Positions 1 to 6,964 of a stretch of DNA of 41,002 nt are shown here, piece by piece. Each line of letters starts with the position of its first letter. The first letter of the stretch is position 1. A model generated the notes under the pieces. The model saw nothing but the letters and a program-made list of their open reading frames with translations, was not told where the DNA came from and searched no databases. The stretch is from a candidate division LCP-89 bacterium (GTDB lineage: Bacteria > Electryoneota > B3-LCP): contig JALGVT010000028.1 in the NCBI GenBank assembly GCA_025774555.1, positions 1 to 41,002 of the forward strand. Reading direction: 5' to 3'. The translations under genes were made by a program, and so were the position numbers.

Positions 1-120
1 AAGCGCAATATGATATTTGGTGATAAAATCCGGTCGGCTTTGTGCGCCTTGAGCTTCTTCTAGGTTAGCGCCTATACTCGTTCCAGACCGTATAAGCTGA
101 TTTGATATTGCCTTTAAACT
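1..120 (-). pseudogene. Four-helix bundle (23S rRNA intervening-sequence type) protein, 5'-truncated, runs off the left edge
   Basis: The minus strand from about position 117 to 1 reads NQLIRSGTSIGANLEEAQ followed by SRPDFITKYHIAL. This matches the central helix of the four-helix-bundle family often encoded in 23S rRNA intervening sequences (RSATSIGANxxEA...SxxDFxxK). The 30-40 residues that should precede it are missing. Reading upstream in the same frame meets the TAA stop of the HIT gene after only a few codons, with no start codon between. It is therefore a fragment joined to the end of the HIT gene, or a gene using an unrecognised start. The C-terminal half lies outside the window. The function of this family is not known. 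Confidence 0.6.
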
Positions 121-696
121 TTAACCTTTTCGCTTTAAGCTGTCAAAGGCTTCTTTCAGCCTTTGATATGATTCCTGTAAGCTCTCAGATATCACCTTTG
201 TTTCCGCTAAAATCGGCATGAAATTGGTATCTCCATCCCAGCGGGGGACGATATGCTGGTGCAGATGCTCCTCCACGCCCGCTCCGGCAACCCTGCCCAG
301 ATTCCAACCGATATTGAAGCCGTGCGGATTCATCGTTTTATTTAATGCCTGAAGACAGAGTTTTGTCAGTTCGCCAGTTTCCGCTATCTCTTCCGGTGTC
401 ATGTTCAGGTAGTTGCTTTCATGTCGATATGGAGCTACCATCAAATGACCGTTGCTATAAGGATAGAGATTCATGATGACGAAGCAGTGTTCACCGCGAT
501 ATAAAAGCAGGTTGTCTGGGCTGTCTTCAGCCTTAGGATTAGCGCAGAGGAAGCATTCCTCTTCGTCGCCTGCCGCAACCGCGGTAATGTATTTCATCCT
601 CCACGGCGCCCAGAGGCGACCGGCGCGAATCTGTCCCTCTGATTTATGGTCGTTTTGTGGAATTTTATCCTTTTTATCGTCCTTATAATCTGGCAT
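121..696 (-). CDS. HIT family hydrolase/phosphorylase (Ap4A-type)
   Basis: This 191-aa cytoplasmic protein belongs to the histidine-triad superfamily, which hydrolyses or phosphorolyses nucleotide conjugates such as diadenosine polyphosphates. The triad EEHLHQHIVPRW lies at residues 142-153 (H144, H146, H148). It is preceded by the nucleotide-binding segment around HGFNIGWNLGRVAGAG (125-140). N-terminal features typical of the larger Ap4A-phosphorylase-like HIT proteins are also present: RLWAPWRMKYI near residues 27-37 and a Cys pair (C48/C51) that may bind zinc. The first 25 residues are charged and poorly conserved. It is the last gene of a minus-strand run after the beta-helix lipoprotein (71 bp gap). 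The exact substrate cannot be read from sequence. Confidence 0.88.
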   Translation of the reverse strand: MPDYKDDKKDKIPQNDHKSEGQIRAGRLWAPWRMKYITAVAAGDEEECFLCANPKAEDSPDNLLLYRGEHCFVIMNLYPYSNGHLMVAPYRHESNYLNMTPEEIAETGELTKLCLQALNKTMNPHGFNIGWNLGRVAGAGVEEHLHQHIVPRWDGDTNFMPILAETKVISESLQESYQRLKEAFDSLKRKG

Positions 697-767
697 ATCA
701 GTTAATCTCTTTATTGATTGCTGTCAGGATACTGCTTAACAAAATAACTGTTTCAACTATCTACTTC

Positions 768-2354
768 TTAAGGTAATATACCAATATCAAGTCCATCAGA
801 TCCACCATTAATACCTATCGATTCCTGTTCCAACAGGAAGTCATTTGTAAATACTGGATCCCCTGTTAAACAGCCTTCTCCAGCATTATATTGCAATTCG
901 TTGACAATCGAGTAGGAGGTAGTAACCGCTCCTTCTCTGGGTCCTCCAATCAGATTATCATAGTTCCAAACATTATGCTCAAGACTGCCTACAGATATCG
1001 TATTTGTGATGTTCATCGTCCCATTGCATCCCCAATCATAACTATCTCCGAACCTGATCCCGATCTCATTTCCAATCAATGTGCAATGATCCACAATCAC
1101 CTGAGGTTCACCATAACCAGCCTCAATTCCCTGCTCACAACCGATAATCAGTGTATTGTAAACTTCTACTGAATTATCCGCAGACGCTGCAATCCCTTCA
1201 TGGAAAAATTTTTCTATTATACATCCATCTACCACCAAATTTGACTGGTTATGATCTATACCGTCATCTTCACCGGTAACAAAGACACAATTGTATAATG
1301 TATTTGGTTCACCCGAATTCGCAATATCGAAAACATATAAACCATCGTTATCATCATCTTCCTCAATTCCGTCACCGTCAGGGATATCAATAAAATAGCA
1401 ATCTTCGATATCTGATTGTGTGTATTTTAATTCACCTCCGGTATCGCAACGGGAAATAAGGCAGGAATTCATATTGAGAATGCATTGTTTCATCCCAAGC
1501 GCTTTCCCAGGATTATCCAGGAAATAGGCATGGTCCAGTTGGATATCAGTATATCGTCCTCGCACAACAGGTTGGCTGTTGGAATGACCGAATGCTTGAG
1601 TTTCATCTCCGCCGCCGTAGATGAAGAAAGTGTAAGTATAATCACCTGCGCCGTAGTGATCAATCTCACCCCAGGGTTCTTCAGGGAGGATTGAAGTGAA
1701 TAAAACTGGTTCGTTTTTTGTGCCCTGACAGTTTATTTCCCCCTCCGCTATCAATCTAACGTGATACCCCGATTCGATTCGAGTTCCAGGTCCAACAGAT
1801 AGCACCGTTCCAGCAGGAACGTAGGTATCAGAAACAAGGCGAATCACCGAAGTAGAATCCCAGAATAGATCGTCTCCATTTAAATTTCCGGACATCTCCG
1901 TATATTGCGGTGTACTCTCAATTTGCACACTTGCTGTTTCATGCAAAACGCCGGATCCATTGCGGAGTTCAATATTGAAATCATCGGTGCCTATTATGTT
2001 AACCGTAATGCTGCCCCTGCCGCGTTTCAGAACAATTTCATCTGGAGAAATACTCCCGTCAGTAGAACTTAAGTAAAATGTTTCCCATATAGATAAGCGA
2101 GGATTTTGATCTTTTGCATAAACGACAATGGGGACAGGTTGATTTACGCTTATTCTTGATGGGATAACGATTTCATAGTTGGAGATGAAAGGATTCTCTC
2201 CATCAAGAGGGACAGATGAATCACAGCCAAGAATAAGAACCAAACTAATTAAAAAGCAAGCAACAATATACACAAACCCAAGCAAGGAGTTTCTATTGAA
2301 AGATTCTTCCTTTAATTCACTTTGTTTTAGATAACTAATCATATAGTGCTTCAA
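768..2354 (-). CDS. Predicted lipoprotein with right-handed beta-helix repeats
   Basis: This 528-aa exported protein has a hydrophobic segment at about residues 25-43 ending in the lipobox LILGC (Cys near 44), so it is probably lipid-anchored in the envelope. The first part (about 60-150) looks like an Ig-like or filamin-type domain. From about 170 onward there are short beta-helix coils with recurring patterns such as VDGCIIEKF, VYNTLIIGC and VDHCTLIGN, ending in a short DGLDIGILP tail. An acidic loop around residue 330 (GDGIEEDDDNDG) could bind calcium. Such parallel beta-helix proteins often bind or cleave polysaccharides, but no catalytic residues are recognisable. The start is uncertain because the N-terminus is long for a signal peptide. 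It begins 4 bp after the amidotransferase gene, suggesting co-transcription with surface-glycan synthesis. Confidence 0.75.
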   Translation of the reverse strand: MKHYMISYLKQSELKEESFNRNSLLGFVYIVACFLISLVLILGCDSSVPLDGENPFISNYEIVIPSRISVNQPVPIVVYAKDQNPRLSIWETFYLSSTDGSISPDEIVLKRGRGSITVNIIGTDDFNIELRNGSGVLHETASVQIESTPQYTEMSGNLNGDDLFWDSTSVIRLVSDTYVPAGTVLSVGPGTRIESGYHVRLIAEGEINCQGTKNEPVLFTSILPEEPWGEIDHYGAGDYTYTFFIYGGGDETQAFGHSNSQPVVRGRYTDIQLDHAYFLDNPGKALGMKQCILNMNSCLISRCDTGGELKYTQSDIEDCYFIDIPDGDGIEEDDDNDGLYVFDIANSGEPNTLYNCVFVTGEDDGIDHNQSNLVVDGCIIEKFFHEGIAASADNSVEVYNTLIIGCEQGIEAGYGEPQVIVDHCTLIGNEIGIRFGDSYDWGCNGTMNITNTISVGSLEHNVWNYDNLIGGPREGAVTTSYSIVNELQYNAGEGCLTGDPVFTNDFLLEQESIGINGGSDGLDIGILP

Positions 2355-2358
2355 TCAA

Positions 2359-3488
2359 TTAGAGACATTTCGGCGCTATCTCTTTTTCCAGATCGATACT
2401 ATCAATACCAACCTGTTCAAATAATTGGTAGATGATTTCTACCGGCAGCTCATTCTCCTTTTCGATGCGTTGTAATGCTTCTTCACGGGTCATCTGCCCC
2501 TCGCGGATCATCTTCGAGTAGAAATCTTCCCTTTCAGTGACGCCCAGAGTTTTAACGTACATAAAATCCTTCAGATGAGCGATCTGACAATGACGCCCAG
2601 AGTTTTAACGTACATAAAATCCTTCAGATGAGCGATCTGACAATCGAAGCGCCAGGTCGAATTCAACTCATGCGGATAATCCCAGTCGAGTTCGGCTTGA
2701 ATGCGTCCGATGACTTTCTCCTCATCCCAAGGAATATAATGAAAGAAATCTAAATATGCAATCTTTCCGCCGACCAATCGCGATCCAACGGCATAAGGAT
2801 TGCCGAAAAGGTATCCCTTCAGAGTCGCCGGTATGAACTTCGGTTTGAGGTAGCGGATATTCCTGACTGCTTCCCTCGCCAATCCCCTTATATTACCGAG
2901 ATAAGTGGAGGTCAGACTGGTATCCTGCGATATGCCCAGAAGCTCTTTTTTAAACGATGTGTATTCATAAGGGTTTCCACCGTTGACGATGCAGTGAATA
3001 TCGTTTTTGCGTGCTATGCGGAGCATTTTGGGCCAGATGATCTTGCAGCCGATGCAGATGGCGGGGATCATAGCGGGAGTCGGCTTCTTAAACCAGGCTA
3101 AGATGTTGTTCTTTAAAATCTTTTCATGCAGATTTCGCTTCAGCTTGAACTGCACGAAATCGACGTCGAGCAGGCGCACGATGTTGTCGATGTTCTGCTT
3201 CGCCCGGGGGTCGGTGAAGGGATTGGCGTAGTTGACAGCCAGCGCCTTCATGCCGTAATCCTTAACCAGCGAAAGCAGCGTATATGAGCTGTCCCTGCCG
3301 CCGCTGATATTAATCATGCAGTCGTATTTATTACCTCTATCCCTGACCGAATCGAGGAGTTTCTGCAGCTCTTCTTCACCGTGATATTCAATCGGCTGAT
3401 GAGCGCGGCAGTGGCTGCAGACGCCGGTATCATCGAGGGTAATTCCCGCTGTATCAGCGGGAAGAATGCATTGGGTACAGAGGGGCAT
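2359..3488 (-). pseudogene. N-acetyl sugar amidotransferase (WbuX/PseA-like), frameshifted by a tandem duplication
   Basis: This ATP-dependent amidotransferase family (PP-loop fold) modifies N-acetyl sugars in surface polysaccharides, O-antigen or nonulosonate glycans. The 5' part (2571-3488) carries an N-terminal Cys cluster (CTQC, CSHC) and the PP-loop SGGRDSSYT. It reads correctly to ...HLKDFMYVKTLGV and then ends in six unrelated residues. The missing C-terminus (TEREDFYSKMIREGQ...) lies in another frame at 2359-2562. The two parts overlap through an exact 53-bp tandem repeat (2538-2644); 53 is not a multiple of three. Removing one repeat copy restores a continuous protein of about 358 aa, the normal family size. 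The gene is either naturally broken, phase-switchable by repeat loss, or an assembly error. The downstream beta-helix lipoprotein starts 4 bp after the C-terminal part. Confidence 0.85.
2538..2644. repeat. Exact 53-bp tandem duplication inside the amidotransferase gene
   Basis: Positions 2538-2591 and 2591-2644 are identical with period 53 (each begins TGACGCCCAGAG and ends GCGATCTGACAA). The repeat encodes the IAHLKDFMYVKTLGV region and shifts the reading frame. Perfect identity means it is recent, or was introduced in assembly. Confidence 0.97.
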
Positions 3489-3520
3489 GGCTAAAAGACG
3501 GTAGATGATTTATATCTCTT

Positions 3521-3571
3521 CAGGCGGGGGGCCCGAGGGAACGGCTGCGTCATAAGCCCCCGCGCTGCCTG
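3521..3571. other. GC-rich long hairpin in the leader of the amidotransferase gene
   Basis: CAGGC at 3521-3525 pairs with GCCTG at 3567-3571. An inner G/C run (GGGGGGC near 3526-3532) faces GCCCCCGC near 3556-3563, leaving a loop of about 20 nt. It lies between the EF-G-like gene and the amidotransferase start, in what would be a 5' leader read on the minus strand. No T-run follows, so it is not a typical terminator. It matches no RNA family I recognise. Confidence 0.35.
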
Positions 3572-3610
3572 TTAGAGACCAACCTGAGGAGTCGCTTGAT
3601 ATACTGAATT

Positions 3611-3636
3611 TAAAAAAGAAAGGGCTATAAAGCCCC
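3611..3636 (-). terminator. Rho-independent terminator overlapping the end of the EF-G-like gene
   Basis: On the minus strand the stem GGGCT-TTAT-AGCCC (3622-3635) is followed by a T-rich tract (3611-3621). The hairpin includes the last codons and the TAG stop of the EF-G-like gene, so the gene and its terminator overlap. Confidence 0.7.
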
Positions 3637-5709
3637 TTCTTCTTTTCTGGCTTCATAATCAGCCACGAGTTTCGCCTGGATTTCGCCCGGCACGGGATCG
3701 TAATGACTGAACTTCATCCGGAAGATGCCTCTGCCGGAGGTCATGGATCTGAGTTGAATGGAGTAGGTTTGCAGTTCTGAAAGGGGAACCTTAGCTTTGA
3801 TGACCTGGAATTTGCCTTCAGCGTCCATGCCTGAAATCTTGCCGCGCCTTCCCGAGACATCGCCCATCACGTCTCCCATATTCTCATCCGGAACGGTTAC
3901 TACGATGTCATAGATCGGTTCGAGAATTATCGGGTTGCAATTCTTGAAGGTCTTCTTGAATCCCATGGAAGCGGCGATCTTGAATGCCATTTCCGATGAA
4001 TCGACTGCATGGAAAGAGCCGTCATAGAGCGTTGCTTTGACGTCCACCACGGGGAATCCGGCAATGGCGCCGTCTTCCATAGCGCCGCGGATGCCTTTTT
4101 CGACTGCGGGGATGAACTTGGAGGGCACTGCTCCGCCGACGATGGCATCGACAAACTCCAGCGTATCTCCACTGCCGCGAGGTTGTGGTTCTACGCGCAG
4201 CCATACGTCGCCGAACTGACCGCGTCCGCCGGTCTGCTTTTTGTACTTGCCCTGACCTTCCGCATTATTACGGATTGTTTCGCGGTAGGGAATTTTAGGC
4301 GCTTCGGTATCGACTTCAACGCCGAATTTATCCTTAAGTCTGGCGAGAATCACGTTCAGATGCAGTTCGCCCTGTCCGGCTACGATGGTCTGTCTTAGTT
4401 CCGGATCATAGGAAGAGAAGAAAGAAGGATCTTCCTCATGAAGAGCGTGTAGACCGATAGAGAGCTTCTCTTCATCGCCTTTAGCTTTGGGCACGACGGC
4501 GACCCGGTAAACGGGATCGGGGATCTCAATTTTCGGAAGTATAATGGCACTGCGCGTTTCACATAATGTATCGCCGGTATGTGAATTCTTCAGTTTAACG
4601 ACAGCGCCGATATCGCCGGTCTCTATTTTGTCGGCGTTCTTGCGGTTTTTGCCGCACATCATGTAAAGCTGTCCGATCTTCTCGTTCACCTTTTGTGTGG
4701 CATTGTGAAGATCGCCGCCGGATTTAACCGTTCCGGAAAAGACGCGGAAGAATGAGAGTTCACCGAGATGCTGTTCGCTGACCGTTTTGAAGATGTAAGC
4801 TGTCGGGCTGTTATCTGCGGTTGACCTGATTAACTCATCCTCTGAATTCGGTTTAACTCCGATAATCTCTTTACGCACGCTTGCGGCAGGAAACATCTCC
4901 ACGATCATATCCATCAGTCTGTCCGCGCCTACAGGCAGAGCAGCAGATCCGCAAAAAACGGGGAAGATGTTACAATCAACAAATCCCGTTAGCAGTCCTT
5001 TCCGCATCTGTTCGGGCGTCAGTTCACCATTTTCGCAGAAAATATCGAGTAGCTCTTCATCGTTTTCGGCGACGGTTTCTGCTAATTGGCTGCGCAGCTC
5101 TTCAACTTTACCGCTGAACTCATCGGGAATATCTGCAGGCTTTCCCTTTGCTTTGCCAGCCTCGTAAGTGTAGGCTTTACCCGTTACCAGATCGATGATG
5201 CGATTGAATCCAGGACCCTCGTTCAGGGGAAACTGCAGCGGCACGACGCCAGTTCCGAAGATATCTTTCAAGGTGTCCAGTGTCTTATCAAAAGAGGTAT
5301 GCTCTTTGTCCAGGCGGTTGACGAAGATCGCTCGGGGCAGAGAAAGCTCCGCAGCGTTTTTCCATGCCATCTCGGTTCCCACCTCTGGACCGGTAAGGGC
5401 GTCGACGACGACCAGAGCCGACTCGGTGACGCTGAGCGCGCCTGTCATCTCTGAAGAAAAATCGGAGAATCCCGGCGTGTCGATAATATTTATCTTACAG
5501 TTTGAATACTCTCCGAAAAGCGGAGTGGCAGAGATGGAAATCTGACGTTCGATTTCGTCTTTCTGATAATCTGATATGGTGTTGCCTTCCTCGACCTTGC
5601 CGAGGCGGTCCACAGCTCCCATGGCGTGAAGCATCGCTTCAGCAAGGGAGGTTTTTCCCGATGCTGAATGCCCGATCAGGGTGATATTGCGGGTATTATC
5701 TGCTGACAA
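3625..5709 (-). CDS. Elongation factor G-like GTPase (EF-G2 type)
   Basis: This 694-aa translational GTPase has EF-G domain order: G domain (about 1-270), domain II, and domains III-V including the G-G-R-G-Q-F-G-D motif in domain IV and a C-terminal domain ending near YDPVPGEIQ. Nucleotide-binding motifs are GHSASGKT (13-20), DTPGF (77-81) and NRLDKE (131-136). The switch-I element is QISIS rather than the RGITI of housekeeping EF-G, and NRLD replaces NKMD; both mark the EF-G-like/EF-G2 subfamily of uncertain role. The start is TTG at 5709, supported by GGAGG 9 nt upstream (complement of 5719-5723). It is monocistronic, with its own promoter (5755-5783) and terminator. Canonical translocation is not implied; a paralogous fusA is expected elsewhere. 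Confidence 0.9.
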   Translation of the reverse strand: MSADNTRNITLIGHSASGKTSLAEAMLHAMGAVDRLGKVEEGNTISDYQKDEIERQISISATPLFGEYSNCKINIIDTPGFSDFSSEMTGALSVTESALVVVDALTGPEVGTEMAWKNAAELSLPRAIFVNRLDKEHTSFDKTLDTLKDIFGTGVVPLQFPLNEGPGFNRIIDLVTGKAYTYEAGKAKGKPADIPDEFSGKVEELRSQLAETVAENDEELLDIFCENGELTPEQMRKGLLTGFVDCNIFPVFCGSAALPVGADRLMDMIVEMFPAASVRKEIIGVKPNSEDELIRSTADNSPTAYIFKTVSEQHLGELSFFRVFSGTVKSGGDLHNATQKVNEKIGQLYMMCGKNRKNADKIETGDIGAVVKLKNSHTGDTLCETRSAIILPKIEIPDPVYRVAVVPKAKGDEEKLSIGLHALHEEDPSFFSSYDPELRQTIVAGQGELHLNVILARLKDKFGVEVDTEAPKIPYRETIRNNAEGQGKYKKQTGGRGQFGDVWLRVEPQPRGSGDTLEFVDAIVGGAVPSKFIPAVEKGIRGAMEDGAIAGFPVVDVKATLYDGSFHAVDSSEMAFKIAASMGFKKTFKNCNPIILEPIYDIVVTVPDENMGDVMGDVSGRRGKISGMDAEGKFQVIKAKVPLSELQTYSIQLRSMTSGRGIFRMKFSHYDPVPGEIQAKLVADYEARKEEGAL

Positions 5710-5754
5710 AGGATTTTTCCTCCAGTTTGGATATAAATGAGATATAAGACAACT

Positions 5755-5783
5755 AAGATATGAAATATTTTCCGCAGAGTCAA
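5755..5783 (-). promoter_or_regulatory. Sigma70-like promoter for the EF-G-like gene
   Basis: Minus strand: TTGACT (complement of 5778-5783), 17-bp spacer, TATCTT (complement of 5755-5760), about 45 bp upstream of the TTG start. Five of six -35 bases and four of six -10 bases match consensus. Confidence 0.5.
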
Positions 5784-5949
5784 GATCAAAGTTGAGTGAT
5801 ATTTCGAATCATCATTCGCTTTATCGGAATAGAATGTGAAAAACTAATCCAGAATGAGGAACAATTGAGTTAAAACTGGGTAATAATAGGAGAAAAGATA
5901 TTATCAGGCAGCGTGCTCTTCAAGTATTTATATCGTTTTGATAAATTGC

Positions 5950-5978
5950 TTGACAATCCGTTCTCAAAATATTAAATT
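5950..5978 (+). promoter_or_regulatory. Sigma70-like promoter for the TIM-barrel/polA pair
   Basis: TTGACA (5950-5955), 17-bp spacer, TAAATT (5973-5978). The -35 is perfect and the -10 matches at four positions. It would leave a leader of about 150 nt before the start at 6136. Apart from the two promoters and the RBS-complementary site, the 426-bp divergent gap (5710-6135) shows no gene. Confidence 0.5.
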
Positions 5979-6041
5979 GTATTGATTGACTATGCTCAGG
6001 ATAATACGTTCTGTTTTTCCCTTTGAGTTATTCTGTTCTGC

Positions 6042-6135
6042 ACCGCCTCCGCCTGTATTTTCATCTGATTTTACCATAACAACCGGGTTTAAGTAGCGAC
6101 CACACCACTGCTCGCTTATCGATACTGGAGGCGGT
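6042..6135 (+). promoter_or_regulatory. Leader with a perfect anti-Shine-Dalgarno arm
   Basis: ACCGCCTCC at 6042-6050 is the exact reverse complement of GGAGGCGGT at 6127-6135, which is the ribosome binding site abutting the ATG at 6136. Folding would hide the RBS in a 9-bp helix closing a loop of about 76 nt. This suggests translational control, but no ligand-binding RNA family is recognisable. Confidence 0.4.
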
Positions 6136-6939
6136 ATGAGCAATATAGTAAGAGACAACAATATAATTGATTTCAGTAAAATTGGATATAATCTGGTCAG
6201 TTTCCAGTCATGGACGCTTGAAAAAGCTTTCAAGGTCATAGCAGACGTCGGTTATAGCACTGTTGAACTCTGTCTGGAACACCCTGAAATGGATCCAGAA
6301 AAGCTGCTCAATGGCGATATCGCCCGAATAAAAGCCGCCCTCGAGGAGAACGGCTTACGGACCAGCGCCATCAGTTGTAACTGCAAGGATGCCAACCTCG
6401 ATGCCACCTTCAGCGAGTGCGTCAAAGCGTTAGACGTTGCCCTTGAACTGGGGACGAAGATTTTTACCATCAGCGCGCCACCGGAGAATCTTGATCCAGG
6501 TGGACAGCTCACTCGACAGACTTTAAGTAAACTGCTTCAAATTGCTGATAACAAAGGAATCATAATTGCTATAGAAAACGAACCGGATTCAGTGATTCAT
6601 GGCTTCTATGATTTCTCCATGCTAATCAGCGAATTGATCAACCTTCCGCTGGGTCTGAACCTGAATCTTTCTCATGCTGCCCTGACCGAACAAGACGTCG
6701 CCGCGGTCATTAACGAATTCGCCTCTCACATAGTACACACTTCCATATCGGATTGTCGCAAAAACCAGCACGATCATTTAATCCCGGGCGATGGAAATCT
6801 TGACATCCATGGATTGATTGTCAGCTTGAATCGAAATCACTATCAGGGAGATTATATCCTTTCTCCGACAAGCGTGAACCAATCGCCCGATCAGTTAGCG
6901 AAAGCGGCTATGGATTGGTGCAGGGAGACGTTGGGTTAG
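6136..6939 (+). CDS. Sugar phosphate isomerase/epimerase-like TIM barrel (xylose isomerase-like/AP endonuclease 2 superfamily)
   Basis: The 267-aa protein has the alternating strand-helix layout of the xylose isomerase-like superfamily: NLVSFQSWTLEKAFKVIADVGY at the first strand, TVELCLEHP, IIIAIENEPDS (metal-ligand Glu strand) and the late-barrel signature HLIPGDGNLDIHGL. A usual metal-binding D-x-x-H strand is altered to LNLNLSHAAL, so metal binding may be changed. The start is set by GGAGGCGG directly upstream. That RBS is complementary to a site in the leader, hinting at translational control. polA begins 25 bp downstream on the same strand, so the two are probably co-transcribed. The substrate cannot be predicted. 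Confidence 0.8.
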   Translation: MSNIVRDNNIIDFSKIGYNLVSFQSWTLEKAFKVIADVGYSTVELCLEHPEMDPEKLLNGDIARIKAALEENGLRTSAISCNCKDANLDATFSECVKALDVALELGTKIFTISAPPENLDPGGQLTRQTLSKLLQIADNKGIIIAIENEPDSVIHGFYDFSMLISELINLPLGLNLNLSHAALTEQDVAAVINEFASHIVHTSISDCRKNQHDHLIPGDGNLDIHGLIVSLNRNHYQGDYILSPTSVNQSPDQLAKAAMDWCRETLG

Positions 6940-6964
6940 ACCTCTTTAAAACATTATAGTAATT

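Noticed and set aside
5964-6239. Minus-strand reading frame of 91 codons in the divergent gap
   Set aside because: It overlaps the start and RBS of the TIM-barrel gene, has low-complexity composition and no family resemblance or ribosome site.
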